Shown here: piece after piece, positions 23,562 to 33,178 of the stretch
Layout of the letters: each line of letters starts with the position of its first letter
Position numbering within the stretch: the stretch's first letter is position 1
Source: Strigops habroptila
Taxonomy: Eukaryota; Chordata; Aves; Psittaciformes; Psittacidae
Assembly (NCBI RefSeq): GCF_004027225.2
Contig: NC_044301.2
Location: 24,693,448 to 24,757,447 of the forward strand
DNA: 64,000 nt
Direction: 5' to 3'
Position numbers and translations under genes: made by a program
Notes under the pieces: model-generated
The model's database searches: none
What the model was told of the DNA's origin: nothing
The model's input: the letters and a program-made list of their open reading frames with translations, nothing else

Positions 23562-23970
23562 GTATCCACTCCTTATTCCATACCATTCACGTCATGCTCA
23601 GATCCCACATCTCTCAACACACCATCGCCCCTGTCCCATATATACACATATATATACACCCACACCCACACACAGAGAAAGATATTATTCCCTAGTCCAT
23701 GGACCAATCCCTATAAAATTGCTGAACTCATCCAGTCCATGATGTCAGGCTCCATCTCTTATAATAGTCTTTCAGGGCAGGAGGGACAGTATGTAGTGTT
23801 GGGTTGTTGCCTGCTGATGATACCGCCAAACTCGTCTGGTCACTGCTGAGCTCGTATGGTTTCCTTAAAATTCATTCTTCGTTGAGGTGATGATCGGAGG
23901 GAAGTCAGGGTCAATTGCTGGCGACCTGAAGATATCTAGCTGGTGGTCAGGCAACAGCGTACAATTGAGT

Positions 23971-26900
23971 TCATTGGCTGTTTTCCCCCAAAATCAAATC
24001 CCCTTGAGGTACACATCGGACTTCCCCATCTTCCCGCATTACCCACCAAGTATATCCAGGCCCCTGAGCAAAAGCAACCCCACGAGTGGGTTTGCCTTTA
24101 CCTGAAGCAGGAATAACCCAGATGGTCTTCCACAACAAATTCTTTATGTGCACCACAGGAACTTTATCCCCCTCTACAGTAGGTAAAAGTTCTGATTGGG
24201 CTGGGCCAGCCCTGTTGGCAGATCCCCTCGTGTTGACCAACCAGGTGGCTTTTGGTAAATGTGTATCCCAGTGTTTGAAAGTCCCACCACCCATTGCTCT
24301 CAGGGTAGTTTTTAACAGCCCATTGTACCGTTCGATTTTCCCACAGGCTGGTGCATGGTAGGGGATGTGATATACCCACTCAATGCCATGCTCTTTGGCC
24401 CAAGTGTCTATGAGGTTGTTCCGGAAATGAGTCCCGTTGTCTGACTCAATTCTCTCTGGGTGCCATGTAGCCACAAGACTTGTTTCTCAAGGCCCAGGAT
24501 AGTGTTCCGGGCAGCGGCGTGGGACACAGCATATGTTTCCAGCCAGCCGGTGGTTGCTTCCACCATGGTAAGCACATAGCGCTTGCCTTGGCGGGTCGGT
24601 GGGAGTGTGATATAGTCAATCTGCCAGGCCTCCCCATACTTGAACTTCAGCCATCGTCCTCCATACCAGAGAGGCTTTAACCACTTGGCTTGATTAAATG
24701 CAGCACGTTTCACATTCGTGAACAACCTGGGCAATAGTGTCCATTGTTAAATCCACCCCTCGATCACGAGCCCATCTATATGTTGCATCTCTGCCTTGAT
24801 GGCCTGAGGTGTCATGGGCCCACCGGGCTAAAAATAATTCACCCTTATGTTGCCAATCCAAGTCCATCTGAGCCACTTTAATCTTAGCAGCTTTATCCAC
24901 TTGCTGGTTATTCTGGTGCTCCTCAGTGGCCCGACTCTTGGGTACAGGAGCATCTACGTGGCGTACCTTCACCACCAGGTTCTGCACCCGGGCAGCGATA
25001 TCTTGCCACAATGCAGCAGCCCAGATGGGTTTACTTCTGCGTTGCCAGTGGCTCTGCTTCCATGGCTGCAACCACCCCCACAGGGCATTTGCCACCATCC
25101 ATGAGTCAGTATAAAGAACTGGCCATTTTTCTCATTCAGCAATGTCCAAGGCCAGCTGGATGGCTTTCACCTCTGCAGACTCGATTCACCCTCTCCTTCA
25201 GCAGTTTCTGCAACTTGTCCCAGGGGACTCCACACAGCTGCCTTCTATCTCCGATGCTTCCCCATAATACAGCAGGACCCATCAGTAAACAAGGCATATT
25301 GCTTTTCACTCTCTGACAGGTCATTATATGGTGGGGCCTTTTCAGCACGCATCACATCCTCCACTGGTGACATCCCAAGATTTTTTCCCTCTGGCCAGTC
25401 CATGATGACTTCCAGAATTCCTGGACGACTGGGATTTCCTATTCGAGCTCATTGTGCAATTAGTGCAGCCCACTTATTCCATGTAGCATCAGTTGCATGA
25501 TGTGTAGAGGAGACCCTGCCTTTGAACATCCAGCCCAGCACAGGCAACCGGGGTGCCAGGAGGAGCTGCGCTTCAGTTCCGATCACTTCTGTGGCAGCTC
25601 GAACCCCTTCATAGGCTGCCAGTATCTCTTTTTTCAGTGGGAGTATAGCTGGCCTCGGATCCTTTATATCCCCGACTCCAAAAGCCAAGGGGTCGACCTC
25701 GAGTCTCCCCTGAGCTTTATGCCAGAGGCTCCAGGTAGGACCATTCTCCCCAGCTGCGGCATAGGGCACATTTTTCACATCCGGCCCGGCCCGGACTGGT
25801 CCAAGGGCTACTGCATGAACTATTTCTCGTTTAGTTTGTTAAAAGGCTTGTTGTTGCTCGGGGCCCCATTTGAAATCATTCGTCTACCGAGTCACGTGGT
25901 CAAGAGGGCTTCCAATCAGACTGTAATTTGGGATGTGCGTTCTCCGGAACCCCACAACACCTAAGAAAGCTTGTGTTTCTTTCTTGCTAGTTGGTGGAGA
26001 CATTGCTGTTATCTTGTTGATCACGTCTCTGTGGGGATCTGGCGGCGTCCATCTTGCCATTTTATTCCCAAAAATTGAATCTCCTGTGCAGGTCCCTTGA
26101 CCTTATTCCGTTTTATGGCAAAACCGGCCTTCAGCAGGATTTGGATTATCTTCCTCCCTTTCTCAAAAACTTCTTCCGCTGTATCACCCCACACGATGAT
26201 GTCATCAATGTATTGCAGGTGTTCTGGAGCTTGCCCCTGTTCCAGTGCAGTCTGGATCAATCCATGGCAGATGGTAGGGCTGTGTTTCCACCCCTGGGGC
26301 AGTCAGTTCCAAGTGTACTGGACGCCCCTCCAAGTGAAAGCAAACTGTGGCCTGCATTCTGCTGCCAAAGGGATTGAGAAAAATGCATTGGCAATGTCAA
26401 TTGTGGCATACCACTTGGCTGCCTTTGACTCCAGTTCATATTGAAGTTCTAGCATGTCCGGTACGGCAGCACTCAATGGTGGTGTGACTTCGTTCAGGCC
26501 ACAAAAGTCTACTGTTAGTCTCCACTCTCCATGAGACTTTTGCACTGGCCATATGGGGCTATTAAAGGGTGAGCGGGTCCTGCTGATCACTCCTTGGCTC
26601 TCCACTCCGCGGATCAGCTTATGGATGGGAATCAAGGAGTCTCGGTTGGTGCGATATTGCCGCCGGTGCACTGTTGTGGTCGCAATTGGCACTTGTTGTT
26701 CTTCGACCTTCAGCAACCCCACAACAGAAGGATCCTCTGAGAGACCGGGCAAGGTGGACAGCTGCTTAATTTCCTCTGTCTCCAAGGCAGCGATACCAAA
26801 AGCCCATCTATACCCTTTTGGGTCTTTGAAGTACCCTCTCCTGAGATAGTCTATGCCAAGGATGCATGGAGCCCCTGGACCAGTCACAATGGGGTGCTTT

Positions 26901-27145
26901 TGCCACTTCCTCCCAGTCAGGCTGATTTCAGCTTCCAGCATAGTTAACGCTTGGGATCCTCCTGTCACTCCAGAAATACAAATGAATTCCACCCCTTGAT
27001 ACCTTGATGGCATCAGAGTACACTGTGCACCGGTATCTACTAGAGCCTTATACTTCTGTGGGACTGATGTGCCAGGCCATCTGATCCACACAGTCCAGTA
27101 AACCCGATTGTCCCTCTCCTCCACCTGGCTGGAGGCAGGGCCCCT
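23971..27145 (-). pseudogene. E2 pro-pol (protease, RT, RNase H, integrase), broken
   Basis: Conceptual order from right to left: protease with KALVDTGAQCTLMP (near 27040; DTGA active site), RT with NSPIWPVQK, DIANAFFSIPL and YIDD (near 26205), RNase H with YALFTDGS (near 25290) and YTDSWMVANALW (near 25100), and integrase with a CETC zinc end, IDYITLPP, SDNGTHFRNN and KIERYNG. It lies in the same frame as the gag stop at 27146. Breaks include a TGA at 26303, a stop at 26021, many stops and frameshifts between 25780 and 26020 and near 25136-25200, and a frame change near 24460. It would have made the enzymes that copy and integrate the element; it cannot now. Confidence 0.88.
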
Positions 27146-27713
27146 CTAATAGTGATCATAAAATTCTCCACTTCTGTCTTGTAGAAAGGGATTAGTATTC
27201 CTTATCACAGGAGCTGGAGTTAAATCAGCTCTTTCACTCCATCTGGGAAACTGCTCACCAGAGACTGGAGCAGCAGCTTTCCTGGGAGGATCATCCTTGA
27301 CCATTGTTCTCCTCTTCAGTTCACGCACCCATTGCTCCAGAGCAGAAGTAGGTTTTCCATCCCACTTTCTCATGTCTTCTCCGTGATCCCGCAGGTAAAA
27401 CCATAGGGTGGCCCGGGGCGTGTACCTCCTATATTTTCTTTCTCGAGCAGTAGGGTGCCTTCTGTTAATAGCTGAGACATGGGTTGGTACGCGTGGGGAG
27501 CTGGATAGATCGGATAAATCGTCTCTCAATTGTTTGAACTCCTGGGACAGTTTTTCCACAGCTGAAATGATGGAAGGGGTGAGATTTGTCTTCGAACTCT
27601 CGGAGTTGACGAATCAGGCAATCCACTGTTGGTGATATTCCGTCATTCCAGGTCACTGATGCCAATGTGTGGGCATATGATGATGGCGCAGTCCGTGTAA
27701 ACTTCTGCCACAT
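27146..27713 (-). pseudogene. E2 second frame between gag and protease
   Basis: It opens with ATG (27713) directly after a TGA (27717-27719) and ends at a TAG (27146-27148). The plus-strand copy at 30474-31043 is open over 189 codons with the same two stops at the same places. Recognisable text includes MWQKFTRTAPSSYAHTL, QLRDDLSDLSSSP and TLWFYLRDHGEDMRKW. In E2 an extra A near 27588 shifts the frame, so the product is broken. No zinc knuckle is seen. It may be the C-terminal half of gag or a separate product; I do not recognise it. Confidence 0.75.
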
Positions 27714-27716
27714 GGG

Positions 27717-28976
27717 TCATGTACATTCGACCACATCTGGATCTACGGATGTGTTCCTGGCATCTGGCCTACGATAGATCATCTCTAGAATGGCTGATTC
27801 CCTCAGGGACTGGATGCCTTTCTCTATCGTGGTCCAGTTGGCTGAGCGACTCGTAATATCGTCTTTGTAGGGAAACCTTTCCTTCACAGCTGCCAGGAGC
27901 CTCCTCCAAAGACTGAGGGCTTGCTTCTCTCTTGCAATCGCTTTGTCAATTCCTCCTTCCTTAGCAAGTGATCCCAGCTGCTTGGCTTCCCTACCTTCTA
28001 GTTCGTGACCGTCGGCCCCATTGTCCCAGCATCGGAGCAACCAGGTGACAATGTGCTCCCCTGGAAGACGGGTGAAATCTTTTCGCATATTCCGCAGTTC
28101 GGTTGAGGTCCGGGGTCGAGAAGTGACCTCTTCTTCTTCTTCCTCTTCCTCTGACCCACGCAGTAGTAACTCTTGTTCAGATGCTGTTGCATGTAGTAAT
28201 GGCATTGGGTCTTCATCTTTCTTCGCTTCGCAGGTTGCTCTTTGCGCCTCTCGTCTGCTTTTGCTTACAGGGGCAACAGACATTGTCACAAACTGGCCAT
28301 TTGGTTTAGCTGCAGTGTTTGTCACTGTGGTTGGAGTGGTTGCAGTGTCTGCCACTAGGATTGGGGTGGTTGCAATGTCTATTGCTGGGGTTGGTGCAGG
28401 TGCGGTGCTTGAAGTACCCATATTGTCTGTTGCTGTTGGGGTTTGAGTAGCTGTTGTGCTTGTCACTGGGGTTGGTGTGGCTGCGGTGCTTGGAGTAGCC
28501 ACATTGTCTGTTGCTGTCGGGGTTTGAGTAGCTGTTGTGCTTGTCACTGGGGTTGGTGTAACTGCTGTATTTGAAGTTGGAGTAGTTGCGTTGTCTGTTG
28601 TGGTCAGGGTTTGAGTAGCTGTTGTGCTTGTCACTGGGGTTGGTGTAGCTGCTGTGCTTGGAGTAGCTGTGTTGTCTGTTGTGGTCAGGGTCTGAGTAGC
28701 TGCTGTGCTTGTAGTTGGCATAGCTGCGTTGTCTGTTGCTTTGCCATCAGATCCAGAGACATTTTTTTTCCTTTGAAGGTGCTGGATAGTGTTGAGCAGG
28801 GCTCTGTAGGCATAGGCCAAGCCCCAGCACGTTGCCATGATTTGTTCCTCTCTGGTATAACCAGGACGACAGCACACCTCGTTTAAGTGTTTTACTAGTT
28901 TTTCCGGATGTTGCACTTGTTCAGTGGTGAAGTTCCAAAGCACTGGAGGGGCCCACTGGCCTAGATACTTGCCCAT
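27717..28976 (-). CDS. E2 gag, open frame of about 419 codons
   Basis: I place the start at the ATG at 28976 (MGKYLGQWAPPVLW) because MGK is kept in all three copies seen and Gly-2 fits N-myristoylation, which targets Gag to membranes. An N-terminal part (CWGLAYAYRALL) is followed by a Thr/Ala/Pro-rich tandem-repeat domain, an acidic run of glutamates (near 28120-28150) and a helical region (SLWRRLLAAVKERFPYKDD) that may be capsid-like. The frame is open to a TGA at 27717. The overall layout fits a retroviral Gag, but no classical major homology region or zinc knuckle could be pointed out. ERVL-type assignment rests on the linked pol. Confidence 0.75.
   Translation of the reverse strand: MGKYLGQWAPPVLWNFTTEQVQHPEKLVKHLNEVCCRPGYTREEQIMATCWGLAYAYRALLNTIQHLQRKKNVSGSDGKATDNAAMPTTSTAATQTLTTTDNTATPSTAATPTPVTSTTATQTLTTTDNATTPTSNTAVTPTPVTSTTATQTPTATDNVATPSTAATPTPVTSTTATQTPTATDNMGTSSTAPAPTPAIDIATTPILVADTATTPTTVTNTAAKPNGQFVTMSVAPVSKSRREAQRATCEAKKDEDPMPLLHATASEQELLLRGSEEEEEEEEVTSRPRTSTELRNMRKDFTRLPGEHIVTWLLRCWDNGADGHELEGREAKQLGSLAKEGGIDKAIAREKQALSLWRRLLAAVKERFPYKDDITSRSANWTTIEKGIQSLRESAILEMIYRRPDARNTSVDPDVVECT
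28330..28740 (-). repeat. Tandem repeats inside E2 gag (81-87 bp units)
   Basis: The + strand phrase 'ttgtctgttg' recurs at about 28423, 28504, 28591, 28672 and 28729. Units of 81, 87, 81 and 57 bases keep the frame and encode Thr/Ala/Pro-rich text such as TPTPVTSTTATQT. The E1 copy has a shorter array near 21200-21390, so the number of units varies between copies. Confidence 0.85.
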
Positions 28977-29138
28977 ACTATCCCACACACCCTGCCACTC
29001 ATAACTGTCCAGCCTCAGGGAAAATCTCTTGGTGGTACTCCTATATCATCGTCTAACCCTAGACCAGATTCGAACCGGATACAGCTGAATTTTTGAGATT
29101 AAATGAAATAGGATGTTCCTACGACGGGATGGCCGTGG

Positions 29139-29591
29139 CTAAAACACACTCCGTATGTGTGCCAACATGCTGATCCCCAGCACAATCAGCAGGCAGGTTT
29201 CAAGGGCATTCAAAGGCCATCTAAAACCTTCAGAACTCTCAACTGCTGTTGCAAATAGGCTGGTGGGGGAACGAGGGGTGAAAGAGAATGCTTCCTTCGT
29301 AAGTTTACCCCCCGAGGAGAAAAAAAAAGATATGCAATAGCTAAAATATTTCATTATATACCTCCCAATGTATAGAGGTGATGGCCACGCTGGAAGCACA
29401 AACCAGACCAGTTTCATGATCAAAGAGTCTATTGTATTACAAGTCATTACCATGAAGTACAGTGAAACAAGAACCTTAGCCCAGGCCCCCCAGCCGATAA
29501 ACGCTAAAACAGCAAATAGTGGCTGTAAGTAAGGTACAACATGCTGAAACTCTGAGATCAAGCGCAACAGGTCTGAGAGCCAAATAATCAC
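29139..29591 (-). CDS. E2 leader frame encoding a hydrophobic protein
   Basis: A frame between the primer site and gag. It is open from about 29670; the first ATG is at 29591 (MVIIWLSDLL), giving about 150 codons. Hydrophobic stretches suited to membrane spanning are LQPLFAVLAFIGWGAWAKVL, VSLYFMVM, MKLVWFVLPAWP and LLIVLGISMLAHI. The E1 copy shows the same text with decay (TCNTIESLIIKLIW) and a frameshift. I know no standard retroviral product at this position in ERVL. It may be an accessory gene or chance coding in a conserved RNA leader. Confidence 0.45.
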   Translation of the reverse strand: MIIWLSDLLRLISEFQHVVPYLQPLFAVLAFIGWGAWAKVLVSLYFMVMTCNTIDSLIMKLVWFVLPAWPSPLYIGRYIMKYFSYCISFFFSSGGKLTKEAFSFTPRSPTSLFATAVESSEGFRWPLNALETCLLIVLGISMLAHIRSVF

Positions 29592-29678
29592 CATTGTGAC
29601 GAGTAGTAACAATGAATGCTTATCACGAATATGATTAGACACACTCTGGTCAGATCTGTCATTATCTCAACCTTTCGT

Positions 29679-29696
29679 GCCCCACGTTGGGCGCCA
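29679..29696 (-). other. Primer-binding site of E2 (tRNA-Lys type)
   Basis: The minus strand reads TGGCGCCCAACGTGGGGC, the sequence used by retroviruses primed with tRNA-Lys(1,2), from family knowledge. Eight bases separate it from the LTR, more than the usual two or three. Confidence 0.88.
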
Positions 29697-29704
29697 AAAA
29701 GAAC

Positions 29705-30271
29705 TGTCATGGTTTGAGCCCAGCCGGTAACTCAGAACCACACTGCCGCTCGCTCACTCCCCCCCTTCCTCCCCCTGCTCCCGGAGGGATGGGGAGGAGA
29801 ATCGGAAGAATGTAAAACTCCCACGGGTTGAGATAAGAGCAGTCCCGCAACTAAGGTATAATACAAAACCACTACTGCTACCACCAATGATAATAATGAT
29901 TAGTGAAATAACAAGGGGAGAGGATACAATTGCTCACCACCCGCCGACCCATACTCAGCCCGACCCGAGCAGTGATCTGGGCCTTCCGGGTAACTCCCCC
30001 CGGTTTATATACTGGGCATGACGTGCTGTGGTATGGAATACCCCTTTGGCTAGTTTGGGTCAGGTGTCCTGTCTCTGCTTCCTCCCGGCTTCCCCTCCTC
30101 CCTGGCAAAGCATGAGACTGAGAAAGTCCTTGTTCGGAATAAACATTACTTAGCAACAACTAAAAACATCAGTGTTATCAGCGTTGTTCCCAGGCTGAAA
30201 GTTAAAAACCACAGCACTGCACCAGCTACTAAGAAGGGAGAAAAATGACTGCTATAGCTGAACCCAGGACA
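29705..30271 (-). mobile_element. 5' LTR of E2
   Basis: A 567-bp inverted LTR (+ strand tgtcatggtttgagcc to gaacccaggaca), close to the plus LTR at 20423-20987. On the minus strand it has a TATA-like stretch near 30005. Its outer (U3) end abuts plus-strand gag from 30272, with no host sequence in between. Confidence 0.9.
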
Positions 30272-30470
30272 TAGCCTTTGGAGGTGGCTCTTGGTAGCTG
30301 TGAAGGAAAGGTTTCCCTACAAAGACGATGTTATATGTCATCCAAGCAAGTGGACCACGATAGAGAAAGGCCTCCAGTCCCTGAGGGAATCAGCCATTCT
30401 AGAGATGATCTATCATAGGCCAGATGCCAGGAACACATCCATAGATCCAGATGTGGTCGAATGTACATGA
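30272..30470 (+). pseudogene. Family A gag C-terminal fragment, plus orientation
   Basis: It begins mid-gag at the equivalent of SLWRRLLAAVKERFP and runs to a TGA at 30468-30470. The stretch after about 30345 is nearly identical to E2 27717-27840 read in reverse. It continues in the same frame into the next two entries. Confidence 0.82.
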
Positions 30471-30473
30471 CCC

Positions 30474-31043
30474 ATGTGGCAGAAGTTTACACGGACTGCG
30501 CCATCATCATATGCCCACACATTGGCATCAGTGACCTGGAATGACGGAATATCACCAACAGTGGATTGCCTGATTCGTCAACTCCGAGAGTTCGAAGACA
30601 ATCTCACCCCTTCCATCATTTCAGCTGTGGAAAAAATCCTGACCCAGGAGTTCAAACAACTGAGGGACGATTTATCTGATCTATCCAGCTCCCCATGTGT
30701 ACCGACTCGCATCTCAGTTATTAACAGAAGGTGGCCTATTGCCCAAGAGAGAAGATATAGGAGGTACACGCCATGGGCCACCCTATGGTTTTACCTGCGG
30801 GATCATGGAGAAGACATGAGAAAGTGGCATGGAAAACCCATCTCACTTCTGGACGAATGGGTACGTGAATTGAAAAGGAAAACGACGGTCAAGGATGATC
30901 CTCCCAAGAAAGTTACTGCTCCACTATCTGGTGAGCAGCTTCCCAGATGGAGTGGAAAAGCTGATTTTATTCCAACTCCTATGAATAGGAATGCTACTCC
31001 CTTTGTAAAAGAAATAAGTGGACAATCTTATGATCCCTATTAG
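30474..31043 (+). CDS. Family A second frame (189 codons), open in this copy
   Basis: The ATG at 30474 follows the gag TGA by three bases and the frame runs to a TAG at 31041-31043. It encodes a hydrophilic, helical and basic protein with EFKQLRDDLSDLSSSP and WVRELKRKTTVKDDPP. It is the counterpart of 27146-27713 but without its frameshift. Being bounded by the same two in-frame stops in both copies suggests a real translation unit or readthrough segment of Gag. No domain is recognised. Confidence 0.6.
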   Translation: MWQKFTRTAPSSYAHTLASVTWNDGISPTVDCLIRQLREFEDNLTPSIISAVEKILTQEFKQLRDDLSDLSSSPCVPTRISVINRRWPIAQERRYRRYTPWATLWFYLRDHGEDMRKWHGKPISLLDEWVRELKRKTTVKDDPPKKVTAPLSGEQLPRWSGKADFIPTPMNRNATPFVKEISGQSYDPY

Positions 31044-31963
31044 AGGGGCCCTGCCTCCAGCCAGGTGGAGGAGAGGGACAATCATCGGGTTTACTGGACT
31101 GTGTGGATCAGATGGCCTGGCACATCAGTCCCACAGGAGTATAAGGCTCTAGTAGATACCAGTGCACGGTGTACCCTGATGCCATCAAGGTACACTGATG
31201 ACTTTAACTATGACACTATCAAGGGGTGGAACCCTTTTGTATTTCTGGAGTGACAGGAGGATCCCAAAAGCTGACTGTACTGGAGGCTGAAATCAGCTTG
31301 ACTGGGAGGAAGTGGCAAAAGCACCCCATTGTGGCTGGTCCAAGGGCTCCATGCATCCTTGGCATAGACTATCTCAGGAGAGGGTACTTCAAAGATCCAA
31401 AAGGGTACCGATGGGCTTTTGGTGTAGCTGCCTTGGAGACAGAGGAAATGAAGCAGCTGTCCACCTTGCCTGGTCTCTCAGAGAATCCTTATTTTGCGGG
31501 GTTGATGAAGGTCGAAGAACAAGTGCCAATTGCAACCACAACAGTGCACCGGTGGCAATGTCGCACTAACCGAGATTCCTTGATTCCCATCCATAAGCTG
31601 ATCCGGAGACTGGAGAGCCAAGGAGTGATCAGCAGGACCCACTCACCCTTTAATAGCCCCATATGGACAGTACAAAATTCTAATGGAGAGTGGAGACTAA
31701 TAATAGACTGTTGTGGCCTGAATGAAGTCACACCACCATTGAGTGCTGCTGTACCGGACATGTTAGAACTTCAATATGAACAGGAGTCAAAGGCAGCCAA
31801 GTGGTATGCCACAAGTGATATTGCCAATGCATTTTTCTCAATCCCTTTGGCAGCAGAATGCAGGCCACAGTTTGCTTTCACTTGGAGGGGCGTCCAGTAC
31901 ACTTGGAACCGACTGCCCCAGGGGTGGAAACACAGCCCTACCATCTGCCATGGACTGATCTAG
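31044..31963 (+). pseudogene. Family A protease and RT start, plus orientation, truncated
   Basis: In frame after the TAG: protease with KALVDTSARCTLMP, in which the active-site Gly is Ser, so it would be inactive. A frame break or insertion near 31190-31225 follows, then RT from SGVTGGSQ through NSPIWTVQNSNGEWRL, DIANAFFSIPL and SPTICHGL. The copy ends near 31963 before the YIDD box, and unrelated sequence follows. It is parallel to E2 26228-27145. Confidence 0.85.
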
Positions 31964-31969
31964 ACTGCA

Positions 31970-33086
31970 CTAATTGACAGAACGCATGACTCCAGCATTT
32001 AAGCCTGGATTCAGTTAGGGGGAAAAATCCCATAACTACATTCAGGAATGTGAAAAGTTCCTGAAAGCACAGGAAAGAATGCTTCTAAAATTGAAAGCTG
32101 TGTAGTTTCTGAAGCCTCACAGGGCCTCTGTGCCTGAAAAATGAAAATATTTATTTTTAAATAATTCTAGTCCTTGAAAAGTTCTGCTCCATAAATTCCA
32201 GCCATGCAAAACTGGATGTGGTCTCTGAAAATTAAAACTAACATCATAATAAATATTGCTAAAATTTATTATGTTTCTAGGGCATACTGGCAGCTTTTAG
32301 TGTTCCTGAGAAAAGTGTGTCTATTCAAAGGTTGTTACACATAGGCAGCAAAGTCCTGAATTCATGGGGAATTTTTCTTTTATGAAGATGAAATGGTCTA
32401 GAGCCAAGGGAACACATTCTTTCTCACCTTTTTAAACTTTACAGGTAAACGCCAAGCTGAATTCACCTTCCTCATCTCTCTTTGGAATATCTCATTCCTC
32501 CTCATTAGGATTTTAATCACTGCTGGCAAAGGCTATGCTATATGGAACCCAAAGGGCTTAAGAACACACATATTACAACATCCATTTAAGTGCTCATTTT
32601 TTAAATTAACTTCAGTTTTTCTTCATGTGTTGAACTGGCCCTAGTTTATTTAAAAAATTAATCATTCACACTTTGTCTGTAAGTGTACCATGAATCCTAA
32701 CTAAATAGTTTGCTAAAGAAGTGCAAAGATCTCTCAAAGCCATAAAAGAATCCAGACTCCCAGCTCCATATCCCCTCCTCAGCACAATACAGCCCCATAG
32801 AGGAACCACCTTCCCACGTTTCCTAATCCAAATTTTAGGAGAAAAGAGGCCCTCTTGGGTTTCACACTCTTTGTGGGAATACATTTCAGTTTTTCAACAG
32901 TGAAAAATCACCCAAAATGGACCAATGGGAAATGCACTGTTGTTTGCAGGTGTATCTGGAATGCCATACTTAGCAAACTATTCAGTTTCTATTCCATTTT
33001 CTCATTGATGAGATACATGAGTAAAATGAACAGCAGCAGGTAAAGAAGTAGCTCCTAGAAACAAAGATGCTATTTTAATACCTGTA
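31970..33086. other. Unrecognised sequence, no gene seen
   Basis: AT-rich non-coding DNA between the truncated ERV fragment and the CR1 tail. No repeat family, RNA gene or coding homology is apparent. Confidence 0.6.
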
Positions 33087-33178
33087 TAGAATCATAGAAT
33101 CATAGAATCGTAAGGGTTGGAAAGGACCTTAAGATCATCTAGTTCCAACCCCCCTGCCATGGGCAGGGACACCTTGCC

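Larger units (their letters stand above)
23499..30271 (-). mobile_element. Family A (ERVL-like) provirus E2
   Basis: A 6.8-kb minus-strand provirus: 5' LTR at the right end, Lys-type primer site, leader frame, gag, a second frame, PR-RT-RNase H-IN, then a 3' LTR cut down to 63 bp (23499-23561). No env is seen. The RT phrases DIANAFFSI and SPTICHGL plus the absence of env suggest the ERVL (class III, spuma-related) group; this assignment is inferred. It is flanked by plus-strand fragments of the same family on both sides. Confidence 0.85.

Noticed and set aside
23640..23690. TATA/CACA-rich tract that could be read as a promoter or microsatellite of interest
   Set aside because: Short, imperfect simple sequence within the 3' untranslated end of E2; no supporting signals.
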